This document shows positions 25,593-33,209 of a stretch of 57,486 nucleotides of DNA, one piece after another. The notes beneath the pieces were generated by a model. The model did not search any database, was not told the DNA's origin, and saw only the letters and a list, made by a program, of their open reading frames with translations. Every line of letters begins with the position of its first letter. Positions within the stretch are counted from its first letter, which is position 1. A program made the position numbers and the translations under genes. Source of the stretch: Candidatus Poribacteria bacterium (GTDB lineage Bacteria; Poribacteria; WGA-4E; WGA-3G); assembly GCA_022821965.1 (NCBI GenBank), contig JAJECN010000034.1:1-57486 (forward strand). The letters are read 5' to 3'.

Positions 25593-25681
25593 GTAGCATA
25601 ACCTGTTAGATTGTGCTGTTTTTTGTAGCATAGACTGTTAGTCTGTGCTTCTGCGTGCGCAAACTGAAAGTTTACGCTACA
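25593..25681. repeat. GTAGCATA repeat cluster (three units)
   Basis: Two direct units (GTAGCATA at 25593 and 25625, the second followed by AGACTGTTAGTCTGTGC) and one inverted unit whose CTAC ends at 25680 with palindrome AAACTGAAAGTTT. Located between convergent genes, where the hairpins could act as a terminator. Confidence 0.75.
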
Positions 25682-25738
25682 AAGACGTAGGTTTCATAAC
25701 TAAAATCTTGTAGGTAGCAACTTGGGTTAGTGTAGTAT

Positions 25739-26152
25739 CTACCAACATTCTGTCTGTAAGGATTCGACTTCATCAAAATGTGTATCTCGCGTGACGAGGA
25801 TGAGTCCGCGTTGCATAGCAATTGCTGCAATCCAGATATCGTTGTCGGGGATAGGGCGACCTTTCCTTCGCAGTTGGTCCTTGATAATCCCGTACCACTG
25901 CGCCGTTTCCAAATCACAGACGAGGAGCGGAAATCGGCGCGTGAGCCGATTGACTTTTTCAAGGTTTTCTATAGGTCTGCCCGATTTCCGGGCACCGTAG
26001 TAGAGTTCACCTATTGCAGGCGAAGGCAAAGACACTTTAACAACATTTTGCCTTCCCTCCGGGACTTGGATCACGATCTCATTAGCCAACACAGCAATAA
26101 GGATATTGGTGTCCAACAGATATTTACCATTCTGATGCATCGACTTGTCCAC
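25739..26152 (-). CDS. PIN-domain toxin (VapC-like ribonuclease)
   Basis: 137 residues from GTG 26152 (GAGGAAG 6 nt upstream); ATG 26140 is the alternative. PIN-fold acidic residues are in place: D in LLDTNILIA, E in PAIGELYYGARKS, D in DNDIWIAAIAM and D in LVTRDTHFDEV. VapC-type toxins cleave RNA, often initiator or other tRNAs. It overlaps the 3' end of the 26124-26354 gene by 29 bp, the classic toxin-antitoxin arrangement with the antitoxin first. Confidence 0.92.
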   Translation of the reverse strand: MDKSMHQNGKYLLDTNILIAVLANEIVIQVPEGRQNVVKVSLPSPAIGELYYGARKSGRPIENLEKVNRLTRRFPLLVCDLETAQWYGIIKDQLRRKGRPIPDNDIWIAAIAMQRGLILVTRDTHFDEVESLQTECW

Positions 26153-26354
26153 AGTCTTCCTCTATCGCTTGCTTTATTTCTTCCAAGTCTTCAGGTGGAA
26201 ACATGCCTGCAAATTCAAGCAGTTCCTGAAGGGGTATACCCTTTGGCTGTTCGCCTGCAACTTCTAACGTGAAATCTAAAACTTGTCTCTGTTGTCCGGG
26301 CGAAAGATTTTCTAACTGCTCTACAATTTCTTGGATAGTTGTTGATTTTTTCAT
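26124..26354 (-). CDS. Antitoxin of the PIN toxin
   Basis: 76 residues, strongly acidic, with STTIQEIVEQLENLSPGQQRQVLDFTLEV, a helical DNA-binding/dimerisation pattern seen in small antitoxins beside PIN toxins (DUF2281-like). A strong AAGGAGG site lies 8 nt before ATG, and a TTGATT-N18-TAAAAT promoter at 26444-26415 (minus). It should bind and silence the toxin whose start overlaps its end, and repress its own promoter. Confidence 0.8.
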   Translation of the reverse strand: MKKSTTIQEIVEQLENLSPGQQRQVLDFTLEVAGEQPKGIPLQELLEFAGMFPPEDLEEIKQAIEEDCGQVDASEW

Positions 26355-26449
26355 TATGTTGCCTCCTTTTTGATTAAGGGATGGTGTTTCTGCCCCTACG
26401 GATCTCTTGGAAAGATTTTATCACAGGTCGTATAAGAAAATCAACACTT
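26355..26449 (-). repeat. Promoter region duplicated with the antitoxin gene (copy 1)
   Basis: About 95 bp that recur nearly unchanged at 26692-26783 before the second antitoxin gene. Both carry the promoter TTGATT-N18-TAAAAT. Copy 1 has AGGAGG as ribosome site; copy 2 has the weaker GGGGG. Confidence 0.9.
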
Positions 26450-26689
26450 TTTGGTATGCTGTCCTTGCGATAACGATGCCATTCCGCATCCTTCTTCAAT
26501 CGTTTGCTTCATTATTTCTAAATCTTCCTTTGAGATTGTACCTACAAATTTAAGCAATTCCTTTCCCGGTGTCCCTCTTATTGGTTCCCCCAAAAAAGAT
26601 AGAACAGAATTCAAAATTTGTCTCTGTTGCCAGGGGGTGAGTTTGTCCAACCGCTCTACAATTTCTTGGATAGTCGTCGATTCTTCCAT
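26441..26689 (-). CDS. Duplicated antitoxin gene without a toxin
   Basis: 82 residues from ATG 26689, the start homologous to that of the downstream gene; a longer 97-residue frame from 26734 would begin inside the duplicated promoter. EESTTIQEIVERLDKLTPWQQRQILNSVLSFLG parallels the antitoxin at 26124-26354, and the acidic segment SKEDLEIMKQTIEEGCG is also shared. The C-terminus differs (SLSQGQHTKKC). No PIN gene follows it; the next thing downstream is the promoter of copy 1. It may be a decoy or relic. Confidence 0.75.
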   Translation of the reverse strand: MEESTTIQEIVERLDKLTPWQQRQILNSVLSFLGEPIRGTPGKELLKFVGTISKEDLEIMKQTIEEGCGMASLSQGQHTKKC

Positions 26690-26691
26690 TG

Positions 26692-26783
26692 TGTTGCCCC
26701 CTTTTTGATTAAGGGATGGTGTTTCTGTACCCACCGATCTCTTGGAAAGATTTTATCACAGGTCGTATAAGAAAATCAACTTT
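26692..26783 (-). repeat. Promoter region duplicated with the antitoxin gene (copy 2)
   Basis: Second copy of the segment at 26355-26449; -35 at 26779-26774 and -10 at 26755-26750 on the minus strand, offset by 335 bp from copy 1. Confidence 0.9.
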
Positions 26784-26927
26784 TTTGGTATACCGACCAG
26801 ATCCATTCAGTTTTCTGTTCTTCAGGACAGTTTTGGATAACTAACTCTCTTATCGGAAAAAAAGAACAGATGGAAGGCTTTAACCAGTCTACTGAAAACT
26901 GACAACTGAAAACTGATAACTACACCC

Positions 26928-28364
26928 CTATATGTATCCAGCAAGTTTCAACCCTTCCTGTTCTGCCCACTTGCTTAACAGGTCTTTCTCTTTAGGTGTT
27001 GGCAACCGATTCTGCTTGCCCCGAACCTGACGAATAACTTTTTCGCGTGGGGCAACCTCAATCGTCAAAATCTTGCGTCGTCCGTTTTCGTCTTCAATCT
27101 CCATGCTCCAAATCGATGACCGTCCGGTATGACAGGATCTCGCGTAAGTTGAGGCGCAATGCTGCAGTGCCCGACTTTCGTCAACGAGTTCGTCGCTGCT
27201 GAGCAATTCTCGAATAGACCAGAATTTCATATCGCGCAACGCCTCATTCCCTTCTAAGGTGTGGAATTCACCGATCTCTGAACGCGTCCACTCAAGTTCC
27301 CCGCCTTTCGCCTCTCTACCGAGTTGACCGTGCCATGCCGCAACTTGACGGAGCAGCGTCTCAGGGGTTCTCCTTCTCATGCTGAAGTTGGGTTGAGCGG
27401 GTCCAATTTCCCTTGCAACCCCTCTCTCGACAAAAACGCGACGGTTCTCGTATCTCTGATGCCAAATGTAGTCAATGATCGGGTTCACATGGCTAACATC
27501 TAACATCGGATTCGCGATAAAAAAGCGAATCACATTCAGCCAAAAATCGTCGTTGCTAAAAGTTCGGGTCAATCGTGTACCTCGGAGTGCCTCCACCAAA
27601 TACCTATCGCCACCAAGTGCGTGTACTTGTCCCCAGCGAAGTGCTTCCTCAACGGTGTACTGCCGCGGTGCCTTAAGAAAATGGTGTGCCATTTTTTTCG
27701 TGAGCGATATAGGAATATCTTGTGCAGACCGGATATTTTGACCGATGCCGATATGTTTAAACCAGTTTTGGTGCGTCACATTTCCATTAAACCAGACACT
27801 ATCCATAAAAAGTGGGACATCATAAGCAGCAAGTAGATGTCGAGCGAGTTCGGAGAACTGGCGGGCACGGTTATGTTTTTTGACTTTCCACGTCTCAACG
27901 GATCGAATCCAACTTTCATGATGGTTTACGAGTGCTGCGATGCCTTGAATATAGCTGGTTTCCTTTAGCAGGTCTGAATTGTCTTCGAGATATAACAGGA
28001 ATTTCAAGAGAACTTTCGGGGCTATACTGCTCTCAAAAGCTTCCGAAATAGCTCTGGTAACCGCATTCTGTAATTTTTCTAACCGTAGTTCTTGGTTGTA
28101 TATTTTTGGGAGAAGTTCCTTCAAGTTGCGGTCTTTTTTCTCCTTTGCCATTATTCTGGTGGCGCGCGTCCGGCTTAAAACATAGAGTTCATCTCGGCGT
28201 TGGCGTGGATTTTTATCTAAACCCTGACTTAAATTATGGGTACGGCACCACTCCTTATATCCCTCGACTGAAGATATACCGAGTTGACTGATATGTTCCT
28301 GCATTTTCAATGAACAGTCCTCTATCCGCATTTTTCTTTCAGGTTGTTTTCTCTTTTGAGCCAT
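26928..28364 (-). CDS. PcfJ-like protein
   Basis: 478 residues, basic. The C-terminal third matches the PcfJ-like domain: ESRALQHCASTYARSCHTGRSSIWSM, TIEVAPREKVIRQVRGKQNRLPTPKEKDLLSKWAEQ. PcfJ was named from an enterococcal conjugative plasmid, but relatives are widespread on chromosomes and their role is not established. The N-terminal 150 residues are basic and helical. No conjugation gene is nearby. The nearest neighbour upstream in transcription is 272 bp away. Confidence 0.8.
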   Translation of the reverse strand: MAQKRKQPERKMRIEDCSLKMQEHISQLGISSVEGYKEWCRTHNLSQGLDKNPRQRRDELYVLSRTRATRIMAKEKKDRNLKELLPKIYNQELRLEKLQNAVTRAISEAFESSIAPKVLLKFLLYLEDNSDLLKETSYIQGIAALVNHHESWIRSVETWKVKKHNRARQFSELARHLLAAYDVPLFMDSVWFNGNVTHQNWFKHIGIGQNIRSAQDIPISLTKKMAHHFLKAPRQYTVEEALRWGQVHALGGDRYLVEALRGTRLTRTFSNDDFWLNVIRFFIANPMLDVSHVNPIIDYIWHQRYENRRVFVERGVAREIGPAQPNFSMRRRTPETLLRQVAAWHGQLGREAKGGELEWTRSEIGEFHTLEGNEALRDMKFWSIRELLSSDELVDESRALQHCASTYARSCHTGRSSIWSMEIEDENGRRKILTIEVAPREKVIRQVRGKQNRLPTPKEKDLLSKWAEQEGLKLAGYI

Positions 28365-28636
28365 TTATTTTGTCCTCTGATTATGCTGTGGATTGAGCCA
28401 CCTAATACATTACAGTGGCTTTCTGACACAGTCTAATTTCTTTAACCCAACCGACGCGGTATATATTCCCAATTTTTTATGGTATGTTGAATTTTGCTCG
28501 TATTTGGAAAGTTGTATAGCAATGTGATCGCAGAGGTTTCAAAGGGATACTAATGTTATATTCTACCCGACCCACGCAATGCGTAAACCCTATGTTTAAT
28601 AAGTTATACGGAATGTCAGGAGATGTCAAGTTGTTT

Positions 28637-29509
28637 TCAATAGAAAAGCCGAACTGAAAATAGCGAGGTCTGCGAGCCGTATTTCTCGTTCACAAAGGCA
28701 TAATCTAACCCGATATTACCGTACTGATAACCGAACCCCGCCGTAAATCCGCGGGTGAACCGCCATCCCAACCGAAACGCGAAGTCGCCGTGCTTTGCAT
28801 TGTGTCGGTATTCACATCCGATGAGAGGAACGCCATTGGCTATCTCGACAGCAGCTAACAAAGAATCCGGTGTCCCTGAACCGAAGTTGACTTTTATAGC
28901 AGTGCCGATACGCCATTCGCGGAGCAGCGGCTCTTCGTATCTGCTGCCAGTCGTATTTTCTTCGAGCCTACGATAAGACAGATTTGAGAATAGATTTGGA
29001 AATACCACACCGATTCTAACTCGATCTGTCATCGGGGCATACTGTATACCGAGATCGGTGCCCCACCCGCTGCCGCTGCCTAACAACACTTGCTCGAGAT
29101 TGACCGAGGTACTAAAATACTTCGCATTAATACCGATGTGCAACCGCTTCCATACACGGGTTGCAGCGGACAACAGCACAATCCTTTCGTGAGAGATCCC
29201 CTCTGTGTCACTTGAGTTCAAGATTGCTGCACCGACGCTCTGCCCTGTCCGAATTGGATGCGCAATGCCAATCAAGCTATAGCCTAACACACCGTGTAAA
29301 TCCAGATAACCGATAGCGATTTCGGGTGTTGATAGTCCTGCTAAACCTGCCGGATTCCAGATTAGCGCGCTGGTGTCTTGAGTCGCGGCTGAGTACGCGC
29401 CACCCATTCCAGCGGGTCCCGCCATGAGTTCGATGTTCTCGAATGCGGCGCTAACTGATCTATTCAGCAACAAAATTAGCATTAACACAAAGCATCGAGC
29501 GAGTCTCAT
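28637..29509 (-). CDS. PorV/PorQ-like outer membrane protein
   Basis: 290 residues from ATG 29509, which gives a proper signal peptide (MRLARCFVLMLILLLNRSVSA); in-frame codons extend to 29617 but would bury the signal. The mature part starts with LMAGPAGMGGAYSAATQDTSALIWNPAGLA, the hallmark of the PorV/PorQ/UPF0164 beta-barrel group, and ends in an aromatic residue (RLFY). PorV-type proteins shuttle or hold type IX secretion cargo at the outer membrane. That fits the YPNPFNPETW-type domains on the first two genes. A ribosome site is not clear. Confidence 0.78.
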   Translation of the reverse strand: MRLARCFVLMLILLLNRSVSAAFENIELMAGPAGMGGAYSAATQDTSALIWNPAGLAGLSTPEIAIGYLDLHGVLGYSLIGIAHPIRTGQSVGAAILNSSDTEGISHERIVLLSAATRVWKRLHIGINAKYFSTSVNLEQVLLGSGSGWGTDLGIQYAPMTDRVRIGVVFPNLFSNLSYRRLEENTTGSRYEEPLLREWRIGTAIKVNFGSGTPDSLLAAVEIANGVPLIGCEYRHNAKHGDFAFRLGWRFTRGFTAGFGYQYGNIGLDYAFVNEKYGSQTSLFSVRLFY

Positions 29510-29992
29510 CGTGGAATAGGGAAAGCGATTCGCGTTTTTCGTGTGTCTGCCTCCTTTAAGGTATTGATGACGTGGCGAAGCACGGGTAATTTTATCAAAA
29601 TGCTGTCTCTTTGTCAATCAATGGGATTTATAGTGGGACCTGTAATTACTAAAGTTTTGACAATTCGTGTCGCGTAGGAGTTGAGTTTTCAAAGCGTTCT
29701 CTATTTTCCTGTGAGTTTTGCATACAGCGATAACTCAGGGAAAAAGATTCTAAGCAGAAGGAAGCACAGCCCCAGCGGGGCGGTATGTCTATAGAATTAA
29801 AATTGTCCAAAGTTTAGTGTAATTAGCGTAAGTTCGATAAACGAGGCTAATTCTTGTAGGTTGGGTTGAGCGAGAACTTGAAGATAATTACAGTGTGAAG
29901 CAACTAAAATTACAATGCCAGCGTAAACACACCATGATGTTGATAGTTCCCCGAACTGAAATGCGGCTGTTTTCGATAGAAGGAGGGTTTTT
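29510..29992. other. Intergenic region with a truncated GTAGGTTGGGTT repeat
   Basis: Divergent gap between the PorV-like gene and the first LamG gene. At 29820-29872 it contains the left end of the repeat seen intact at 30895-31050: AAGTTCGATAA, then GTAGGTTGGGTTGAGCG (29856-29872). The right half is missing. An AAGGAGGG ribosome site stands before 29993. I see no convincing promoter. Confidence 0.65.
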
Positions 29993-30868
29993 ATGGTTGT
30001 TAACTTTAGATTCCTATTCATCGTAATGTTGTTATTCCACTTGATTCTACCCGTTTTTTCCTTCAACCCTTCTGGCGGGGTCTTGGTACTGGATGGTGAT
30101 GATGACTACGCAATACTCTCACTTGTGGAACACGGATATCTGATCCCAGCAAACACCTTTGATTTTACCGTCGAGGTCTGGTTCTATCCGAAATCTGGAC
30201 CTGAGCGTGGAGAAAATAATCTCATCCTGAGTCAGCAAGTTCGTTTCGGGTTGACCTCAAATACTCAGGGTTGTAACCTTGATAAGAATCAACTGTGTTG
30301 CTATGGCTCAGTGCATCTTGAAGGAAAAGTTAAAGGTGTGATAACTCTTGACGTTGAAGTAGAGGAGGCCCAATGGAACTATCTGGCAGTCATTTTCAAA
30401 GATGGCGCGTTTAACTTCGCATACAACAACCGAATCCTTCAAACACGGTTCCCTTTGGTAGATCGAGTGGCTGCGGAGGTTCGTCAAAAACAGAAAGATT
30501 TCTTCGTAGGTGGGTATGATGAAGATGTGTTCACAATTAATCGGGACGGCATAGTTCTATCGCAAACGACTCGCTTTCATGGCGAGATTGATGCGATAAG
30601 ATTTTCAAGTATCGCTCGATATGACTTACCTGCCGAACGCGGGATCGAATCCTTCGATCCGCCGCACCGTTTCGAGAGTGATGAACACACTTTAGCTCTA
30701 TGGAATTTTGATGAGCGAGAAGGGGCAAATCGCTTTCGAGATGCGTCCGGAAACGGTAAGACCTTAATCGGAATGAATGGTGCCACTACCAGCGGTGCGC
30801 TTGCCGTCAATCCGGCGAGTACCTCTGTAACCACGATATGGGGTCGAATCAAATTGGAGTCGCGGTAA
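29993..30868 (+). CDS. Secreted LamG-domain protein with TTWGxIK-type C-terminus
   Basis: 291 residues; strong AAGGAGGG site. Signal peptide (FLFIVMLLFHLILPVFSF), then a concanavalin A-like/LamG jelly roll: GGVLVLDGDDDYAIL, TVEVWFYPKSGP, WNYLAVIFKDG, FHGEIDAIRFSSIARY, HTLALWNFDE. LamG domains usually bind carbohydrate or protein ligands. The end VNPASTSVTTIWGRIKLESR resembles the C-termini of the proteins at 31287 and 37395, suggesting a shared sorting or anchoring tag. No enzyme domain is present. Confidence 0.82.
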   Translation: MVVNFRFLFIVMLLFHLILPVFSFNPSGGVLVLDGDDDYAILSLVEHGYLIPANTFDFTVEVWFYPKSGPERGENNLILSQQVRFGLTSNTQGCNLDKNQLCCYGSVHLEGKVKGVITLDVEVEEAQWNYLAVIFKDGAFNFAYNNRILQTRFPLVDRVAAEVRQKQKDFFVGGYDEDVFTINRDGIVLSQTTRFHGEIDAIRFSSIARYDLPAERGIESFDPPHRFESDEHTLALWNFDEREGANRFRDASGNGKTLIGMNGATTSGALAVNPASTSVTTIWGRIKLESR

Positions 30869-30894
30869 ACCTAACATACTAAATCCTAAGTGAC

Positions 30895-31050
30895 GTGAGT
30901 TCGATAATAGAACATAAACGTCCTGTAGGTTGGGTTGAGCGGTAAAAAACAAGAAGCCACCAATTTATACGGCACATTTCGATGGACGAGAACCTTATTC
31001 GCATAATAAATTTAGCGAAACCCAACGAAATAACCATTTATCGAACTCAC
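30895..31050. repeat. 156-bp MITE-like element (GTAGGTTGGGTT family, intact)
   Basis: Perfect 13-bp terminal inverted repeats, GTGAGTTCGATAA (30895-30907) and TTATCGAACTCAC (31038-31050). Inside is a second inverted pair, GTAGGTTGGGTTGAGCGG (from 30925) against GCGAAACCCAACG (31015-31027). No coding capacity. Relatives at 29820-29872 (truncated), 38575-38606 (short) and 47292-47529 (double). No clear target duplication. Confidence 0.8.
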
Positions 31051-31076
31051 ATTAAGTAACGCCTATGGGGTTTGGT

Positions 31077-31105
31077 TTGACATAGCACACGATAGGTGAT
31101 ATACT
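31077..31105 (+). promoter_or_regulatory. Sigma-70-type promoter upstream of the LamG-selenoprotein operon
   Basis: Perfect TTGACA at 31077-31082, 17-bp spacer, TATACT at 31100-31105. The leader to ATG 31287 would be about 175 nt. This is in the 418-bp gap 30869-31286, which otherwise holds the MITE-like element and a sigma-54-like site. Confidence 0.6.
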
Positions 31106-31227
31106 ATAAAAGAATATGAGCGGGTCTACAGTAATTTCAGTTATTTATGATTGCCCCTTTTTGTGCACGTTGAAATGAGAAGTGCCCTGTTTCGTGCAAA
31201 ATTTCACGCTTAAGGCAGAAAAACCGA

Positions 31228-31243
31228 TGGCATAGAAATTGCT
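31228..31243 (+). promoter_or_regulatory. Sigma-54-like (-24/-12) promoter candidate
   Basis: TGGCATAGAAATTGCT: GG and GC are exactly 10 nt apart, as in sigma-54 promoters, and the site is about 45 bp before ATG 31287. Two TTTxGTGCA words at about 31156 and 31189 could be activator sites. By eye only. Confidence 0.4.
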
Positions 31244-31286
31244 TTTCTCTATTGTGAACTGACCGCGATTTTAAGGAGGAACTCTA

Positions 31287-32084
31287 ATGTTTTTATTTAA
31301 AAGTGTGCGAGTAACGCTTGCGAGTTTTATGGCAGTTTTTTTGTTGGTAGCACTGCCCAGCCTCGCTAAGATTGACCCGGAGAGTATCACCGGAATGTGG
31401 CTCTTTGATGAAGGGAAAGGTGGCACCGCCGCAGATTCATCAGAAAATGGGAACGATGGTGAAATACACGGCGCAAAGTGGGTAGATGGAAAGTTCGGTA
31501 AGGCACTTGAATTTGATGGTGCAAGCAATTGGGTTGAAGTTCCGCACTCAAACACTGTTGGGTTTAAGGCGGGTGTCTCATTCACAATCACCTGCTTTTT
31601 CAAAGGGACCAAGGTCGCTGGTGCACTCGTTGGAAAAAATTATGAGGATACATCACAAGTAGTGCCATGGTACCTGCTCTGGAACGGAGGCGGCGATAAC
31701 AAGGTAACCCTCTATCTGCGCGATAGTGCGTCAACCAGCTTCCGAGCCAACGGCACAACCGAAATTGGAGATGACAAATGGCATTTTGTCGTTGGTAGAG
31801 CGGATGCTGATGCAGGCAAGGCTTCGATATGGATAGACGGCGAAATGGAAGCCGAAGCCGACTTTAACAAAAAAGATGGATACGGCACTGGTGATGGTGT
31901 GTTTCATATTGGGCGGCACTATGACCGGTATACTGCAGGCATCATTGACGATGTTGCCCTTTTCAATGTCGCTTTGGAAGAAGAGGATATAAAATTTCTC
32001 ATGGAGAACGGTGTTGAAACTGCTGCCGCTGTTGACCCTGTGAACAAACTGGCGACGACGTGGGGTAGAATCAAACAACAATAG
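31287..32084 (+). CDS. Secreted LamG-domain protein with TTWGRIK C-terminus
   Basis: 265 residues; AAGGAGGAA site before ATG. Signal peptide with a hydrophobic core (LASFMAVFLLVALPSLA). LamG/concanavalin A-like domain: ITGMWLFDEGKGGTAADSSENGNDG, GKALEFDGASNWVEVPHS, FTITCFFKG, DDKWHFVVGRADAD, YTAGIIDDVALFNVALEEEDI. Ends VDPVNKLATTWGRIKQQ, the same tag as the 29993 protein. It is the first gene of a tight operon with the selenoprotein peroxiredoxin 18 bp downstream, DUF362 and a small lipoprotein. Confidence 0.88.
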   Translation: MFLFKSVRVTLASFMAVFLLVALPSLAKIDPESITGMWLFDEGKGGTAADSSENGNDGEIHGAKWVDGKFGKALEFDGASNWVEVPHSNTVGFKAGVSFTITCFFKGTKVAGALVGKNYEDTSQVVPWYLLWNGGGDNKVTLYLRDSASTSFRANGTTEIGDDKWHFVVGRADADAGKASIWIDGEMEAEADFNKKDGYGTGDGVFHIGRHYDRYTAGIIDDVALFNVALEEEDIKFLMENGVETAAAVDPVNKLATTWGRIKQQ

Positions 32085-32102
32085 GTAAATAGAGGAAAAA
32101 CG

Positions 32103-33209
32103 ATGAAACAGATAATGGCACTTCTTGCGTTCGCACTCCTGCTGTTAGTGGGATTGGGCTGCGGAACAGAAAATCCCGTTGAGGAAACGGTAGATCTCTC
32201 TGAAACCGAGACATTGACAGGCACGCTGCGTGGAGAGGTACAATCCATTGAGGGTGTATTAATTCAGGTGCGTTTGCTGAAAGATGGGCAGCTTTTGACA
32301 CAGACCGAGACACAGGGGACCTATGAACTTGGAGCGGTCGAAGCTGGAAACTACACACTTCAAGTATCAGCGAAGGGCTATGAAACCAAAGAGATAAATG
32401 CCACAGTCACCCCTGGGCAAGTTGTTTCGCTGGATAAGGTGACACTTGTGGCGTTGGAAAACCCCGTTTCACATCTGCGCGGTGTGCTAACGAACGCGGC
32501 GACGAGTGAACCTCTCGGTGAGGTGAACCTGCAGCTTACTGATAAGGCGGGGAAAGTTTACGAAGCCTTGACGACAGCGACAGGTGTTTTTAACTTTGAA
32601 AACCTTCCAGTGGAACAAGCGTTGACCTTGACAATTGATCACGCAGGTTATGAAGGTAAAGAAGTAGCAGTGCATCCAATACCCGCAGATGAGACGTTGG
32701 AGTTGGTTCTTGAACTCACACCGCTGGCGGAACCGGAAAGGTTGGACCCTGGTCAAGGTTTAAGTATTGGAAGCCGCGCACCAGACTTTAAATTACCGGA
32801 TGGAAACGGCAAATTGCACGCACTCGCCGATTATGTCGGTAACAAGAATGTCGTACTCATATTTTACCGTGGGGGCTGGTGACCGTTCTGCCGAGGGCAA
32901 CTCGGTGAGTTGCAAAAAAACTATGCTAAAATTCGAGCCGCAGGTGCAGAACTTATCGCTATCAGTTCCGATGATCAAGGCGATACCCAAAAGACGGTTC
33001 AAGGCAGTGGACTTGAATTCCCAGTACTCGCGGATAAGGACAAAAAAGCGATCACTGCTTACAACGTCGTTGATCCAGGCAACAATAGGATAGCACGTCC
33101 TGCTGCCTATATCGTTCAGAAGGATGGAACAGTCGTTTGGAAATCCATTGATACTAAGGTCGCTCGTGTGCCAACAGCACAAATTCTCACAGAATTGGGT
33201 AAGCTTTAA
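32103..33209 (+). CDS. Lipoprotein peroxiredoxin with selenocysteine active site (in-frame TGA)
   Basis: 368 residues if the TGA at 32880-32882 is selenocysteine. Layout: lipoprotein signal with lipobox GLGC (C20); two CnaB/carboxypeptidase-regulatory-like beta domains (about 38-100 and 120-200, each with LRG start and Y.L..V.AGNY/EN pattern); an AhpC/TSA peroxiredoxin domain from about 228 (GSRAPDFKLPDGNGKLHALA, VVLIFYRGGW-U260-PFC263-RGQL, then LIAISSDDQGD, FPVLADKD, RPAAYIVQKDG). Cysteine homologues read FYRGxWCPFC, so Sec replaces the peroxidatic Cys. Upstream and downstream parts share one frame, and the protein continues for 108 residues with normal family sequence. It should reduce peroxides on the periplasmic side of a membrane. 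Its TAA overlaps the next ATG. Confidence 0.92.
32891..32905 (+). promoter_or_regulatory. Candidate SECIS hairpin in the peroxiredoxin gene
   Basis: CCGAG (32891-32895) pairs with CTCGG (32901-32905) around a GGCAA loop that starts 14 nt after the TGA. The GG at the start of the loop resembles bacterial SECIS loops recognised by SelB. Position is at the near edge of the usual range. Confidence 0.6.

Noticed and set aside
26690-26734. Longer 97-residue form of the second antitoxin starting at 26734.
   Set aside because: The added residues are read from the duplicated promoter/leader, and the homologous copy starts at the position matching ATG 26689.
32103-32882. A 259-residue protein ending at TGA 32880, with a second separate gene from 32910.
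   Set aside because: The two parts are in one frame, the break falls exactly on the peroxiredoxin catalytic cysteine position, and no ribosome site precedes 32910. Selenocysteine explains it better than truncation.
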